From positions 1,674,001 through 1,738,000 of the forward strand of contig JABUKB010000001.1 in NCBI GenBank assembly GCA_014595895.1: a DNA stretch of 64,000 bases. Reading direction: 5' to 3'. The notes under the pieces were generated by a model. It did not search any database. It worked only from the letters and a program-made list of their open reading frames with translations, and was not told the DNA's origin. Each line of letters begins with the position of its first letter. The first letter of the stretch is position 1. Below are positions 1 through 9,270 of the stretch, one piece after another. Source of the DNA: Lysinibacillus odysseyi. Its GTDB lineage: Bacteria; Bacillota; Bacilli; Bacillales_A; Planococcaceae. The translations under genes and the position numbers were made by a program.

Positions 1-595
1 TTTTTGGTTCCACAATGAGAGAATACGCCGAATAATGCGGTAACTCCAAATCCAGTGCTAATTGCAAGGATTTCTTCCACTGTTCCATACTTTGCTGGGG
101 CAGCCCATACATTAAATCAATGCTGATATTTTCAAAGCCTACTTTTTTCGCAAGGGCAATCGTTTCATATACGTGCTCATTGCTATGTGTACGCCCAATT
201 TTTTTCAGCAAGCCTTGATCAAAAGACTGCACTCCCATACTTAATCGATTCACTCCCCCAGCAAGCAGGGCCTGGAGTTTATCTTCGGAAAGCTCATCAG
301 GATTAGCCTCTGAACTAAATTCTGTCACATGCGCCATTGGAATATACGTACGTATTAATTGTAATAGCCTGGTGATTTGCTCAGCTGACAGGGCTGTTGG
401 TGTGCCTCCGCCCAAGAAAATCGTTTCGACTTTCTCAAAAGCTTGAGGGGCAGCAGCTACCGCCATCGCCATTTCTTTCCCTAACGCTTCTATATAAGCA
501 TCTACTGGCTGATTTTTAAAAAATACTTTATTGAAATCACAGTAGTTACAAATTTGATGACAAAAAGGGATATGAATATATACTCCTCGTACCAT
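1..595 (-). CDS. hemW: HemW-type radical SAM heme chaperone, 3' end missing
   Basis: N-terminal about 198 residues of a radical SAM protein; the rest lies beyond the window start. The start is ATG at 595, preceded by GGGAGG. The opening residues read MVRGVYIHIPFCHQICNYCD, which contains the CxxxCxxC [4Fe-4S] ligands typical of the HemN/HemW family, and the visible end reads YSLIVEPK, also typical. In Bacillales this gene (formerly hemN) sits just downstream of lepA; it is now usually assigned to heme trafficking rather than coproporphyrinogen oxidation (family knowledge). Here about 5.7 kb of other genes separates it from lepA. Which of the two activities applies cannot be settled from the fragment. 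Confidence 0.9.
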   Translation of the reverse strand, partial: MVRGVYIHIPFCHQICNYCDFNKVFFKNQPVDAYIEALGKEMAMAVAAAPQAFEKVETIFLGGGTPTALSAEQITRLLQLIRTYIPMAHVTEFSSEANPDELSEDKLQALLAGGVNRLSMGVQSFDQGLLKKIGRTHSNEHVYETIALAKKVGFENISIDLMYGLPQQSMEQWKKSLQLALDLELPHYSAYSLIVEPK

Positions 596-708
596 ATGAT
601 TAACGCCTCCCTTTCTTTGTTCCTCTACCATTGTACCGAAATAAACGTAAAATACAATTTTAGGCACAAAAAAACTGCATCCGCAATAGGCGAACACAGT
701 AAATATTA

Positions 709-1035
709 TTATGCTGTAAAAATAGGTTGCTCTCTATTTAATAACATTACCAAATCAATCGCATTTAATGTAGGCAGTTTTGCTGAAAACTGTACCGCTT
801 CATCCTTAGACTGGAACGGGAAAGCATCTAGCTCTTTTGTCACTTCAAAAACTCCATCAATTTTTTGAAGCAAGTATAAACGCACAGTCGGATCGCATGC
901 TTTTGACTGATTGAAGTTTTCCCCGGCCACTAAAATGCCCGTTTCGTTTGAGATTGGACTCATAATTGTTTCGATGGCATCTAGTTCATCTAGTTCAAAC
1001 CATTCTGGAACATTAATTTCGATTTGCTTTGTCAT
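709..1035 (-). CDS. hypothetical protein, 108 aa
   Basis: I do not recognise this family. It is a soluble, acidic protein with no signal peptide or membrane segment; it starts MTKQIEINVPEW and has two cysteine-poor alpha/beta-looking halves. The start ATG at 1035 follows a GGGGGATG ribosome site at good spacing, which supports translation. It lies between hemW and the chemoreceptor-linked signalling operon, on the same strand, separated from the latter by about 880 bases of AT-rich DNA, so it is probably transcribed on its own. Function unknown. Confidence 0.65.
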   Translation of the reverse strand: MTKQIEINVPEWFELDELDAIETIMSPISNETGILVAGENFNQSKACDPTVRLYLLQKIDGVFEVTKELDAFPFQSKDEAVQFSAKLPTLNAIDLVMLLNREQPIFTA

Positions 1036-1551
1036 TAAATCATCCCCCGTTAGAGTATTTATTATTTACCGCTAAGCAGTAAAATAGCACCACATAATTG
1101 CGATGGCATAGCTAAGGTGACAAAAATTATTTTATAAATCCAACTATAAATATGATTTATTGAACTAGTAATCCATCCTTGTAAATATATTAATAAAGCT
1201 ATTATTATATTCATATTACTATTTGCATGGAGGGAAGACAAGCATAAATTTAATAAAAGTCGGAAAAATAGAACCTTTTTTAATATTCCGTATTTATTAC
1301 AAGGAATATTTTACTATGTAAGAAAATGTAAGGGAGAGTATTTATGTCGATTATCTAGAATAAAATATGGTTTAGCCTTTGCATCTTTTCTTTATAAACA
1401 ATGACCTATGTTCCAATACTATAACTTTAGGCTGACAATATGAAAATATAAGGGATTTATATTTATTTTTATCCCAATCAATCGTTAACCCTACGTATTA
1501 CTATAGTAATTTATTTACCCTCGCATTACTCTAAATTTACCATTTATATGA

Positions 1552-1594
1552 CCGACATTACAACCGACATTTTTTCTGTCGTTTATAATGTCGG
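1552..1594. repeat. nested palindrome built on CCGACAT
   Basis: CCGACATTA at 1552-1560 is mirrored by TAATGTCGG at 1586-1594, and inside it CCGACA (1564-1569) faces TGTCG (1577-1581) across a run of T. This gives a two-tier hairpin on either strand, with the T-run in the loop rather than after the stem, so it is not a standard intrinsic terminator. It could be an operator or an RNA structure. Confidence 0.5.
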
Positions 1595-1796
1595 CATAAT
1601 ATTCTACCATAATTTACTAAATATGTAAAACAAAAAGGTGCATACGGTAATTCAGGGTTGGCCTGTCAATCATTTGTTTTTTACATGGATTCTAACGTTG
1701 CCAGCTTTTTTAAAAGTCCCGATTTTACCCCTACCAGTTTATCTAACGACCATTTATGTGTTGGTGGGGCTTTATTAAATATTGCTTGCCTAACTA

Positions 1797-1838
1797 AAAA
1801 GAGAACACATGCACGAAAAGACATGAGTTCTCTCTTTT
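1797..1838 (-). terminator. intrinsic terminator of the signalling operon
   Basis: Stem AGAGAAC/GTTCTCT extended by CATG/CATG-like flanks, bounded by A-run and T-run, so it can end transcription on the minus strand about 80 bases after the STAS gene stop. Confidence 0.65.
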
Positions 1839-1919
1839 GATTCTTTCGCGCATGTGCCAAACAACATGCGCGAAACGTATCTTCATATGTTACAGCGATT
1901 CCTGCAAGACACTTTCCTT

Positions 1920-2306
1920 TTAATACTCCCCGATCATAATCTCTGCTTGCCAACCTTCTTTTAAGATTGCCTTTGCTTGTTCTTCCGTTTTCACAATCGG
2001 GAATACTCTATCGCATTGTGAGATAGTAAAGAGATTACGGATGAATTCATCGGACACAATAATGACAATTTTTTTATTGCGTACCGAAACTTTCTTGGCA
2101 AAATTGACAATCATTCCAAAGCCTGTGCTGTCTATATTCTCTACTTTTTGCATGTCAATAATATAGTCCACGTCTGCATCGAACATATGAGCCTGTAACT
2201 CTTTTTTGATATCTTCAATTTTCCCGTATTCCAATTGATCACCAAAAGCAATAAACAAATACCCCTGTTTTAACTCCATTTTCATTGTTGCGCCTTGATT
2301 GTTCAT
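1920..2306 (-). CDS. STAS-domain anti-sigma factor antagonist
   Basis: 128-residue single STAS domain, the length of RsbV/SpoIIAA proteins. The phosphorylatable serine lies in NIDSTGFGMIVNFA, a good match to the DSTG motif that an HPK/RsbW-type kinase modifies. In partner switching the unphosphorylated form binds the kinase and frees its client; the PP2C phosphatase at the head of the operon would keep it unphosphorylated (family knowledge). Start ATG at 2306 with AGGAGG upstream. Last gene of a four-gene operon, 22 bases after the chemoreceptor stop. No sigma factor gene is adjacent, so the client is not visible here. Confidence 0.88.
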   Translation of the reverse strand: MNNQGATMKMELKQGYLFIAFGDQLEYGKIEDIKKELQAHMFDADVDYIIDMQKVENIDSTGFGMIVNFAKKVSVRNKKIVIIVSDEFIRNLFTISQCDRVFPIVKTEEQAKAILKEGWQAEIMIGEY

Positions 2307-2328
2307 ACATTATGCCTCCTATTTTTAC

Positions 2329-4023
2329 TTAGACTTGGAACTTATCGACTTCGACGCGTAAGCTATTGGCGATTTCAGCTAACTCAGCCGAATTGGCCGT
2401 AATTTCTTCTACCGTGGCTGTCTGTTCTTCGGAAGTAGCCGCGACTTCTTCCGTAGCCGCTGCGGCATCCTCAATAATTTTTGATATTTCATGAATAGCC
2501 TTTTGCACTTCTTGAGAATTATGATTTACTTCATCAAAACCGTTTTTCATTTCCTTTACCCCTTGTTCCGTCTCTGAAACACGTACCACAATCTCTTCTA
2601 ATGCCTCTCCGCCCTTGGCAATAATCATTACCTGTTCCTCGACAGCCTGTAAATTACTTTCCATAGTTCGTACGGTAACCGATGTTTCCGCCTGAATGTC
2701 ATTAATGAGCTCTGTAATTTGACCTGAAGCAAGTCTCGACTGTTCAGCCAGTTTTCCTACCTCTGCTGCTACCACGGCAAAGCCTTTCCCTTGTTCACCG
2801 GCACGAGCAGCCTCAATCGATGCATTTAATGCTAGTAAATTTGTTTGATCAGCAATATTCGTAATGACTGTAATAATGCCGCCAATTTCTTCTGAACGTT
2901 TACCAAGGTTTTGAATGGACTCTGTAGCGTAGGTTACCGTTTGTGTCACGGTTCCTAAATGTTTGATAGCTTCATTGATCGCCGCTTCCCCTTCTTTCGC
3001 AATGGTCGTGGAATCAATGGCATTCTTCAAAGTAGTTTCTGCCTGCTGTAGACTTTTCGTTACTTCTTCAATTGTTGAACTCATCATTTGAACAATATTT
3101 TCTACTCGATCTGACTGATTACTCGTGCCAATGGCAATTTCATTCATCGTCTGAGCAATTTGCGTAGAGGCTTCACTCGTTTGATGAGAAGATTCTGCAA
3201 GCGTCTCAGAAGCACTAGCTACTTGATTAGAGCTCATTGCCACAAGTTGAATCGTTTCTTTTAACTGTTCTTCCATATTTTTAAATGCTTGCGATAACTC
3301 TGCAATTTCATCGTTTCCTTTTGCTTCATAAACCTGTGTATTGAGGTTCAATTGCGCCAAATCGGATGCATTTTCTTTTAGTTTGTTGAGAGGTTTGGCA
3401 ATTTGACTTCTGACAAATAAACTAATAACCGCAATTGCTATCAGAGAAATAACGAGTGCAATGACAATATTTTCCCAAATAGAATCTTTTGCAATCTCAA
3501 TATACGGTGCTGTTGGCACGGCTGTTGCCCAAGCACCAATAACCTCACCACTGTCATCGAGAATTGGTTCATAAGCTGCTCTGTGTTCTTTACCTAAAAC
3601 ATCGGCTGAACCTGTAAAGCGTTGTTTTTCTGATAATACTACTTGCGCTACTTGATCTGAGAGCTTGGTGTTAAGAAGACGTTCTCCATTATCTATGAGA
3701 TTCGTGCTAATACGCGTGTCTCCTTGGAAAATAGAGACAACGTTCCCACCTGTTAATTCTCCTACTAAATCGACAATTTCTGTATTTTCTACTAGACTGA
3801 GATCTCCCTTGTATAATTCTCCATTTTTGATCGACCAATCACCAGGATAAATCGCCTCTATATATTGATAGCTTAAATTTAAATCTGATACTAATTTTGT
3901 TTGTAAACTTTCTAATAAATTATTTTTCGCGCTGAAGTAATTAACAGTTGTCAATACTGAAACTAATACTAAAATAGACATTACTGTAATGACATTCATT
4001 TTGCGTAGAATTGTCCATTTCAT
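2329..4023 (-). CDS. methyl-accepting chemotaxis protein with Cache sensor domain
   Basis: 564-residue transmembrane chemoreceptor. Visible order: N-terminal membrane helix (about residues 9-31), an extracytoplasmic single-Cache-like sensor (about 35-180, with [12 protein letters not shown] near its end), a second membrane helix (about 185-206), HAMP (about 206-258) and a long coiled-coil signalling domain with the conserved tip around [20 protein letters not shown]. The start overlaps the kinase gene stop by four bases (ATGA) and is preceded by GGTGGG, indicating translational coupling. Such receptors normally control CheA; being co-transcribed with a kinase/phosphatase/STAS set suggests that its output, or its localisation, is tied to partner switching. 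Ligand unknown. Confidence 0.93.
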   Translation of the reverse strand: MKWTILRKMNVITVMSILVLVSVLTTVNYFSAKNNLLESLQTKLVSDLNLSYQYIEAIYPGDWSIKNGELYKGDLSLVENTEIVDLVGELTGGNVVSIFQGDTRISTNLIDNGERLLNTKLSDQVAQVVLSEKQRFTGSADVLGKEHRAAYEPILDDSGEVIGAWATAVPTAPYIEIAKDSIWENIVIALVISLIAIAVISLFVRSQIAKPLNKLKENASDLAQLNLNTQVYEAKGNDEIAELSQAFKNMEEQLKETIQLVAMSSNQVASASETLAESSHQTSEASTQIAQTMNEIAIGTSNQSDRVENIVQMMSSTIEEVTKSLQQAETTLKNAIDSTTIAKEGEAAINEAIKHLGTVTQTVTYATESIQNLGKRSEEIGGIITVITNIADQTNLLALNASIEAARAGEQGKGFAVVAAEVGKLAEQSRLASGQITELINDIQAETSVTVRTMESNLQAVEEQVMIIAKGGEALEEIVVRVSETEQGVKEMKNGFDEVNHNSQEVQKAIHEISKIIEDAAAATEEVAATSEEQTATVEEITANSAELAEIANSLRVEVDKFQV

Positions 4024-4457
4024 TTTCCCACCTGGCTCTCTATTGTTAATGTTTTTGATATCCCTACTAAAAATTTTCCGGGTGCTACATGTTCAAACCA
4101 AAGTTGATTAACCATATGCTGGACAAAAAACAACCCTCTTCCGCGGTCTGAATCTCCCATGGTCTCCATATCATACGTCAGCACTTCTTTCCATTCTTCT
4201 TCGGGAATCCCATCTGCTTTATCAATCACTACCATTTGCAAATAGGCCCAATCATGAATGATATGAACTTCAATTGTTTCTTCATTTGCTTTTCCGACCT
4301 TTTCCATCGCCTCTACAGCATTAATGACAAGCTCATGCAGAATAAAACACAATTCTTTCTGATTAGGCAGATCATAAGTCAACACGTAACATTTCATCAT
4401 CTCATCGATTAGATGAATGGCTTGTTGATTGGCAGGTATTTCAATTGAAAGTTTCAT
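4020..4457 (-). CDS. RsbW/SpoIIAB-like serine kinase (HATPase)
   Basis: About 145-residue GHKL ATPase domain of the anti-sigma factor type. The N box ([10 protein letters not shown]), G1 box (DKADGIP) and glycine-rich lid (GRGLFFV) are all present. I place the start at ATG 4457: GAGGGAG lies before it, embedded in the last codons of the preceding phosphatase gene, while a longer frame would overlap that gene. Expected role: phosphorylate the STAS protein at the end of the operon and, when free, bind a client protein. The client need not be a sigma factor. Overlaps the chemoreceptor start by four bases. Confidence 0.87.
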   Translation of the reverse strand: MKLSIEIPANQQAIHLIDEMMKCYVLTYDLPNQKELCFILHELVINAVEAMEKVGKANEETIEVHIIHDWAYLQMVVIDKADGIPEEEWKEVLTYDMETMGDSDRGRGLFFVQHMVNQLWFEHVAPGKFLVGISKTLTIESQVGK

Positions 4458-4464
4458 TTGTACT

Positions 4465-5586
4465 TTAGGCTCCCTCGTAATTAATCGTAATAAATACAAT
4501 TGAAATATCATCTTTAATCGGTCTTTTTTCTAATTGCAAATCCTGTACTAAGGATTTTAAATCTGTTTCGTTTCGCTGTGATAGATACGGTAAAAACTGT
4601 TGACTTTCGCATAGCTGATTGTCATGCTGCAAACCATCTGTATAGAGCACGAGGCGTTGTTGCCCGCTGACGGCAATCTGCTGCTTATGCGGTGTAATAT
4701 TTGGCAATAAGCCTAATATGGGTGTATTCGTTGCTAATGTATATGTAGCGCCTTCCCCAAAAATGAACCCAGATGGATGGGAGGCATTCACATACTCGAT
4801 TGTTCCACTGTCTAAATCAATCAGCAGATAAATGGCTGTGACTAAAAATCCATCGAGTTGCTCGCACTCAAAGAGGTCATAAATATGACGATTCAGCTCT
4901 TGGATCACAGTTACTGGTTCCGATAAATGCGTCATGCTCTCTTTTAGAATGGAGCGAATGGACATCGAGATCAGCGAGGAGGCCACACCGTGTCCCATTA
5001 CATCATATAAAACTACCGCAACAGTTCGTTCAGAAACTTTTGACCAGTAATACATATCCCCGCCCAATGTGTGCGACATCCGATTAAAACCATCGATTTG
5101 CAGCCACTCTAAGTCGAGCGAAGAGGCCAATGCATTTTTCTGTACATTTCTGGCAATCGCTAAATCTTTCTGAAGATTATAATCTTGAATAATTCTCTTT
5201 CGTGTTTCGTAATTATATTTAATGGCGATATGCAACCGTGCCTTAAAATAGAAAATATCTAGCGGCTTTAATATAAAATCAAAAATGCCTGCAAAGAAAG
5301 CTCCCTCTATTGTTTCGCGTGTATCATAACACGTCACCAACATGACCGGTGCAGAGCTCCATTGACGCAGCTTCGCAATCTCCCCATATACTTTTTCACG
5401 ATTTTCTGTTGTGCAGACAGCATCTAATAAGATGACATCAATTTTTGCTTTCATCACATCCGCCATCTGTGAAATAGCGAAATCTACTGTTGGATAATGC
5501 TGTACATGGCCAATGTCCATATTTTGTAAAAAACCTTTCAAAAGTAATAGATCTTTTTTCATATTACTTACAATCAAAATGGACAT
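4465..5586 (-). CDS. receiver domain-PP2C (RsbU-type) phosphatase
   Basis: 373 residues: an N-terminal response-regulator receiver (about 1-120), a helical linker (about 120-155) and a SpoIIE/RsbU-type PP2C domain (about 165-370). PP2C metal-binding signatures are visible: GGDMY, YDVMGHG, YTDG and KDDISIV. The receiver keeps the phospho-acceptor aspartate (VILLDAV), the threonine (VTCYDT) and the lysine (LKPLD), but the usual acidic pair after the first strand is replaced (ILIVSN), so phosphorylation may be altered or lost. First gene of the operon; its last codons carry the ribosome site of the kinase gene. Likely substrate: the STAS protein. Confidence 0.9.
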   Translation of the reverse strand: MSILIVSNMKKDLLLLKGFLQNMDIGHVQHYPTVDFAISQMADVMKAKIDVILLDAVCTTENREKVYGEIAKLRQWSSAPVMLVTCYDTRETIEGAFFAGIFDFILKPLDIFYFKARLHIAIKYNYETRKRIIQDYNLQKDLAIARNVQKNALASSLDLEWLQIDGFNRMSHTLGGDMYYWSKVSERTVAVVLYDVMGHGVASSLISMSIRSILKESMTHLSEPVTVIQELNRHIYDLFECEQLDGFLVTAIYLLIDLDSGTIEYVNASHPSGFIFGEGATYTLATNTPILGLLPNITPHKQQIAVSGQQRLVLYTDGLQHDNQLCESQQFLPYLSQRNETDLKSLVQDLQLEKRPIKDDISIVFITINYEGA

Positions 5587-5876
5587 ATTCTGTAAACAAC
5601 CCCTTTCTTTTTCCCTGTTTCTCTACTTGAATACCATTATATTATATTTATTTGATTTTTTAACTTTTATTTTGTATTAAATTTCATATTTTTTTAATTT
5701 TGCTCAATTGTTCAAAAGCTAGACAAAAAGATATTAAATAAAGTTCATATATAGCTAGTCTGCACTTTAATAGTATCGTTCGAAAATGTACATGTTTAAT
5801 AGCAGGTCTTTATGTTGCATGAATGACTTATTCAAATAAAAAATCACGCTCAAAGAAACGTGATTCTAATAAATAT
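5587..5876. promoter_or_regulatory. upstream region of signalling operon
   Basis: Very AT-rich. On the minus strand TATAAT-like hexamers occur about 55 bases before the phosphatase start, but without a clear -35 element. No sigma-D (TAAA-N15-GCCGATAT) pattern was seen despite the chemoreceptor. Confidence 0.35.
5838..5866 (-). terminator. terminator of small basic protein gene
   Basis: AATCACG/CGTGATT stem followed, on the minus strand, by six T residues, just downstream of the 56-aa gene. Confidence 0.7.
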
Positions 5877-6047
5877 TTAACTCTGCTTTTTAGGTTTATT
5901 TTTCCTGTGCTGTTTTTTTGTTTGTGAATTCTTTGCTTGTTCTTTTGTTAACTCATTATCTTCACGCAAATCTAAATCATCGGGACTTAATTCTACACCA
6001 AATTCCTCTTGATTTGATTCACTCTTATTTCGCTTCTCTTTTGCCAA
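5877..6047 (-). CDS. small hydrophilic protein, 56 aa
   Basis: A short, highly charged protein starting MAKEKRNKSES, with an acidic middle (ELSPDDLDLRED) and a very basic, lysine-rich tail (KQHRKNKPKKQS). The start is a TTG at 6047, chosen because GGAGGTGAT sits at ideal distance; a longer frame would place that ribosome site inside the gene. It has its own terminator. The composition recalls minor spore or YfhD-type proteins, but I cannot assign it to a family with confidence. No cysteine, membrane segment or signal peptide. Confidence 0.6.
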   Translation of the reverse strand: MAKEKRNKSESNQEEFGVELSPDDLDLREDNELTKEQAKNSQTKKQHRKNKPKKQS

Positions 6048-6295
6048 AGTAATCACCTCCACTAATAAATTCTCCTATTTGAGGTGATTTATACTTAGTA
6101 TTGCCTAAAACACTTTCCTTTTCGCGAACAAAAAATGGAATAAAAATTCTCGTAAAATCAGCAATAAAAAAAGGCGAGGGAGCCATTGATTTATTAGAAT
6201 TCGCAGCTTTCAACTGCGGAATAAATCTTTGGCAACTCTCGCCCAGTTGTATTTTGTTAAATATAACAAGCTTCAAAACCTTTGAGATGATTGAC

Positions 6296-8122
6296 CTATT
6301 TCGTATCATCCATTTTCAGAACCGCCATGAAGGCTTCTTGCGGAACTTCTACTGATCCAACCTGCTTCATACGCTTCTTACCTGCTTTTTGTTTCTCAAG
6401 TAATTTACGTTTACGTGAAATGTCACCACCGTAACATTTTGCAAGTACGTTTTTACCCATGGATTTAATAGTGGAACGGGCAATAATCTTTTGACCAATC
6501 GCCGCTTGCACCGGTACTTCGAATTGTTGACGAGGAATTAATTCTTTTAATTTCTCCACAATTACTTTTCCACGCTCATACGCAAAATCTTTGTGTACGA
6601 TAAAGCTTAATGCATCGACTTGCTCACCGTTTAATAGGATATCCATTTTACTTAACTTCGAAGTTTGGTATCCAATTAATTCATAATCAAATGACGCATA
6701 GCCCTTTGTATTTGATTTTAAGAAATCAAAGAAATCAAATACGATTTCAGCTAATGGCATTTCATAAACGATTTTTACACGCGTTGAGTCGATATAGTCC
6801 ATGCCTGAGAAGTTGCCGCGTTTCTTTTGGCAAAGCTCCATGACAGCTCCAACGTAATCATTTGGCACCATAATCGTTGCTTTTACATATGGTTCCTCAA
6901 TATGATCAATTTTTTGTGGGTCTGGCATCATCGATGGGTTATCTACTTTTAGAACTGTTCCATCTGTTTTAGTTACTTCATAAATTACAGAAGGTGCAGT
7001 TGTAATAAGGTCGATATTAAACTCACGCTCGATACGCTCTTGAATGATTTCCATGTGAAGTAGACCTAAGAAACCGCAACGGAAACCAAAGCCTAACGCT
7101 TGAGAAGTTTCAGCCTCATATTGTAATGCTGAGTCGTTTAACTCTAACTTTTCCAATGCTTCACGCAAATCATTGTAACGCGCTGTATCAATTGGATAAA
7201 GACCGCAGTATACCATTGGGTTTAATCTGCGGTAACCTGGTAGCGGCTCTGCTGCAGGGCGGTTTGCTAATGTTACCGTATCCCCCACGCGCGTATCTGA
7301 TACATTTTTAATCGATGCTGTTAAGTACCCAACATCTCCAACCGTTAACTCTTTTTGCGCTACTGACTTGGGTGTATGAATCCCTACCTCGATTACTTCA
7401 AATTCAGCACCCGTTGCCATCATTTTGATTCGATCGCCAGCCTTTACAGTGCCTTCCATAATACGGATCGAAATGATAACTCCTTTATAAGCATCATAAA
7501 CCGAGTCAAAAATCAGCGCTTTTAACGGCGCATCTGGGTCCCCAGTTGGCGCTGGTACTTTTTCTACGATTTGCTCTAAAATATCTTCAATCCCGATACC
7601 TGCTTTAGCAGAAGCAAGTACTGCCTCTGATGCATCAAGACCGATTACGTCCTCTACCTCTGTACGAACGCGCTCTGGATCGGCTGCTGGTAAATCGATT
7701 TTATTGATGACTGGTAAAATTTCTAAATCGTTATCAAGCGCTAAATAAACATTCGCTAACGTTTGCGCTTCAATTCCTTGAGCAGCATCCACCACTAAAA
7801 TAGCCCCTTCACAGGCAGCTAAAGAACGAGATACTTCATATGTGAAATCGACATGTCCTGGTGTGTCGATTAAATGGAAAGTATATGTTTCTCCATCTTT
7901 TGCATTATATTTTAACTGTACTGCGTTTAATTTAATAGTAATACCGCGTTCGCGTTCTAAATCCATTGAATCTAATAATTGTGATTTCATTTCACGTTGT
8001 GCCACTGTTTGAGTCTTTTCTAAAATACGGTCAGCCAGTGTGGACTTTCCGTGGTCAATGTGCGCAATAATAGAGAAATTACGAATATTCTCTTGACGCT
8101 TTAAACGTTCTTCTCGATTCAT
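6296..8122 (-). CDS. lepA: elongation factor 4 (LepA)
   Basis: 608-residue ribosome-associated translational GTPase that back-translocates or rescues stalled ribosomes. The sequence matches Bacillus LepA along its whole length: P-loop AHIDHGKST, switch [14 protein letters not shown], and the conserved C-terminal domain ending [22 protein letters not shown] take ATG at 8122, with AGGAG eight bases before it; an in-frame GTG three codons earlier overlaps that ribosome site. In B. subtilis it is followed directly by hemN/hemW; here a signalling module lies in between. Confidence 0.97.
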   Translation of the reverse strand: MNREERLKRQENIRNFSIIAHIDHGKSTLADRILEKTQTVAQREMKSQLLDSMDLERERGITIKLNAVQLKYNAKDGETYTFHLIDTPGHVDFTYEVSRSLAACEGAILVVDAAQGIEAQTLANVYLALDNDLEILPVINKIDLPAADPERVRTEVEDVIGLDASEAVLASAKAGIGIEDILEQIVEKVPAPTGDPDAPLKALIFDSVYDAYKGVIISIRIMEGTVKAGDRIKMMATGAEFEVIEVGIHTPKSVAQKELTVGDVGYLTASIKNVSDTRVGDTVTLANRPAAEPLPGYRRLNPMVYCGLYPIDTARYNDLREALEKLELNDSALQYEAETSQALGFGFRCGFLGLLHMEIIQERIEREFNIDLITTAPSVIYEVTKTDGTVLKVDNPSMMPDPQKIDHIEEPYVKATIMVPNDYVGAVMELCQKKRGNFSGMDYIDSTRVKIVYEMPLAEIVFDFFDFLKSNTKGYASFDYELIGYQTSKLSKMDILLNGEQVDALSFIVHKDFAYERGKVIVEKLKELIPRQQFEVPVQAAIGQKIIARSTIKSMGKNVLAKCYGGDISRKRKLLEKQKAGKKRMKQVGSVEVPQEAFMAVLKMDDTK

Positions 8123-8453
8123 TTTTTCCACTCCTAATTAAACTATACTGAATTATACTATGAATCGCGCACAAAGAACAACAACAGAACGTTTAGAACC
8201 TAGTTGATGTTAGGTTTTTTCTCATAGTTTTCTTTTTTTAATAGCATAGCAATGCTAGTCATTTACAACCAATCGAAGAATCATGGTAAAGTGGATGTTT
8301 GCATGTCCACTCCTTTCAATGATAGCATCATTTCTGTTTCTTCTATATTTACGGCTTCACCTTACTATATCCATTTTCGGTCCTTTCCCCGCAAAATGGA
8401 ACATTCTATCCCCTTATTTTTTGCATGAAAAAACGGCACCCTGCTGGATACCG
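8123..8453. other. intergenic region between spoIIP and lepA
   Basis: Contains the spoIIP terminator at its far end and a small hairpin ACCTA-N7-TAGGT with a following T-run on the plus strand (about 8198-8220) that has no plus-strand gene to terminate. Possible lepA promoter sequences are AT-rich but not clear-cut. No gene is supported. Confidence 0.5.
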
Positions 8454-8454
8454 C
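8427..8454 (-). terminator. spoIIP terminator
   Basis: CGGTATCC/GGGTGCCG stem (with two G-U pairs) followed on the minus strand by TTTTTT, immediately after the spoIIP stop. Confidence 0.7.
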
Positions 8455-9227
8455 TAACTTCCTTCAAGCATCATGCTGACTGCCTGCGTGAGTACAGAGA
8501 TTGTTCTTAAAATCTCTTCCTCCGTATTATCGATTCCCCCAAGTTCCACAAGTATCATATTCGGCGCGAGATCTTGATTATAAATTCCATTCACTCCTGC
8601 ACCCGATTTTTGGATAACGCCTCGTGATATACCCGGGACAAGTCCATTTAATATGCTATGCAAACCTTCTGCATAAGCCAAATTCCACCGATAGTTGGCA
8701 TGCCCAGCCCCTACAACAAATGCCAATTTAGCATAGCTTGTGTCCGCCTGTAAGGTAGTTGTTTGCTTGCCAGCCGAATCCCTGTGGACATCAAGCACCA
8801 AATCATAATCTTTTGCGATAGCCTGTTCCACAAAAGGACGCGCTGCTTTATAGGCACCCGCAAAAGTACCTCCTTGCTTTTTCAGCTCTGCCATTATATC
8901 GATTTCCATTGTCGTCGCTTCAATGTTTTGCATTGCAAAATGCTCTTCAAAGGCTGTGCTGAGAGAATAAATATTATGTTGTGAATCATAAACTGCCTGC
9001 ATACCAGACTCCGCCTTCACAATCGGCTTAAATGCTTCATGTGAATGCGTATAAAAAAGCAATACTTTATGACTTGGTTGTACTGTTTTTAATGGTTCAG
9101 TCGCTGCATACACAATTTTCTCCGTTTTTTGGGGCTCTGTATTATTGGGAAAAGGTAGCTGCCCTGATACAATCGGTACCATGAATAATAGCGCTATAAA
9201 AATGAAACGTGCTTTCCACTTTTTCAA
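8454..9227 (-). CDS. spoIIP: stage II sporulation protein P, short form
   Basis: Sporulation peptidoglycan hydrolase of the SpoIIP family, which acts with SpoIID in the engulfing septum to degrade peptidoglycan. An N-terminal membrane anchor (about residues 5-22, FIFIALLFMVPIV) is followed by the SpoIIP domain with likely catalytic and metal residues in FYTHSHEAF, LDVHRDS and VELGGIDN. At roughly 257 residues it is clearly shorter than the B. subtilis protein (about 400), lacking most of the N-terminal linker region. Start: TTG at 9227 is nine bases from AAGGAG; an ATG at 9233 is only three bases away from it. It lies 43 bases after gpr, as in other Bacillales, and is probably co-transcribed. 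Confidence 0.9.
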   Translation of the reverse strand: MKKWKARFIFIALLFMVPIVSGQLPFPNNTEPQKTEKIVYAATEPLKTVQPSHKVLLFYTHSHEAFKPIVKAESGMQAVYDSQHNIYSLSTAFEEHFAMQNIEATTMEIDIMAELKKQGGTFAGAYKAARPFVEQAIAKDYDLVLDVHRDSAGKQTTTLQADTSYAKLAFVVGAGHANYRWNLAYAEGLHSILNGLVPGISRGVIQKSGAGVNGIYNQDLAPNMILVELGGIDNTEEEILRTISVLTQAVSMMLEGS

Positions 9228-9270
9228 CCGCATCCACTCCTTGCCATAGTGTACGGAAGTGGAAAACAAT

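Larger units (their letters stand above)
1036..1919. other. long AT-rich intergenic stretch
   Basis: About 880 bases without a convincing gene. It contains the terminator of the signalling operon (1797-1838) and a nested palindrome (1552-1594). An open frame on the minus strand (1681-1953) runs straight through that terminator and overlaps the STAS gene; I do not accept it. No tRNA, repeat array or transposase remnant was recognised. Confidence 0.6.

Noticed and set aside
1681-1953. 90-codon open frame on the minus strand
   Set aside because: It runs through the operon terminator and overlaps the STAS gene; no good ribosome site and no recognisable protein pattern.
6025-6309. 94-codon open frame on the minus strand between lepA and the small basic protein
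   Set aside because: Overlaps the better-supported TTG-start gene in another frame; no ribosome site and no family resemblance.
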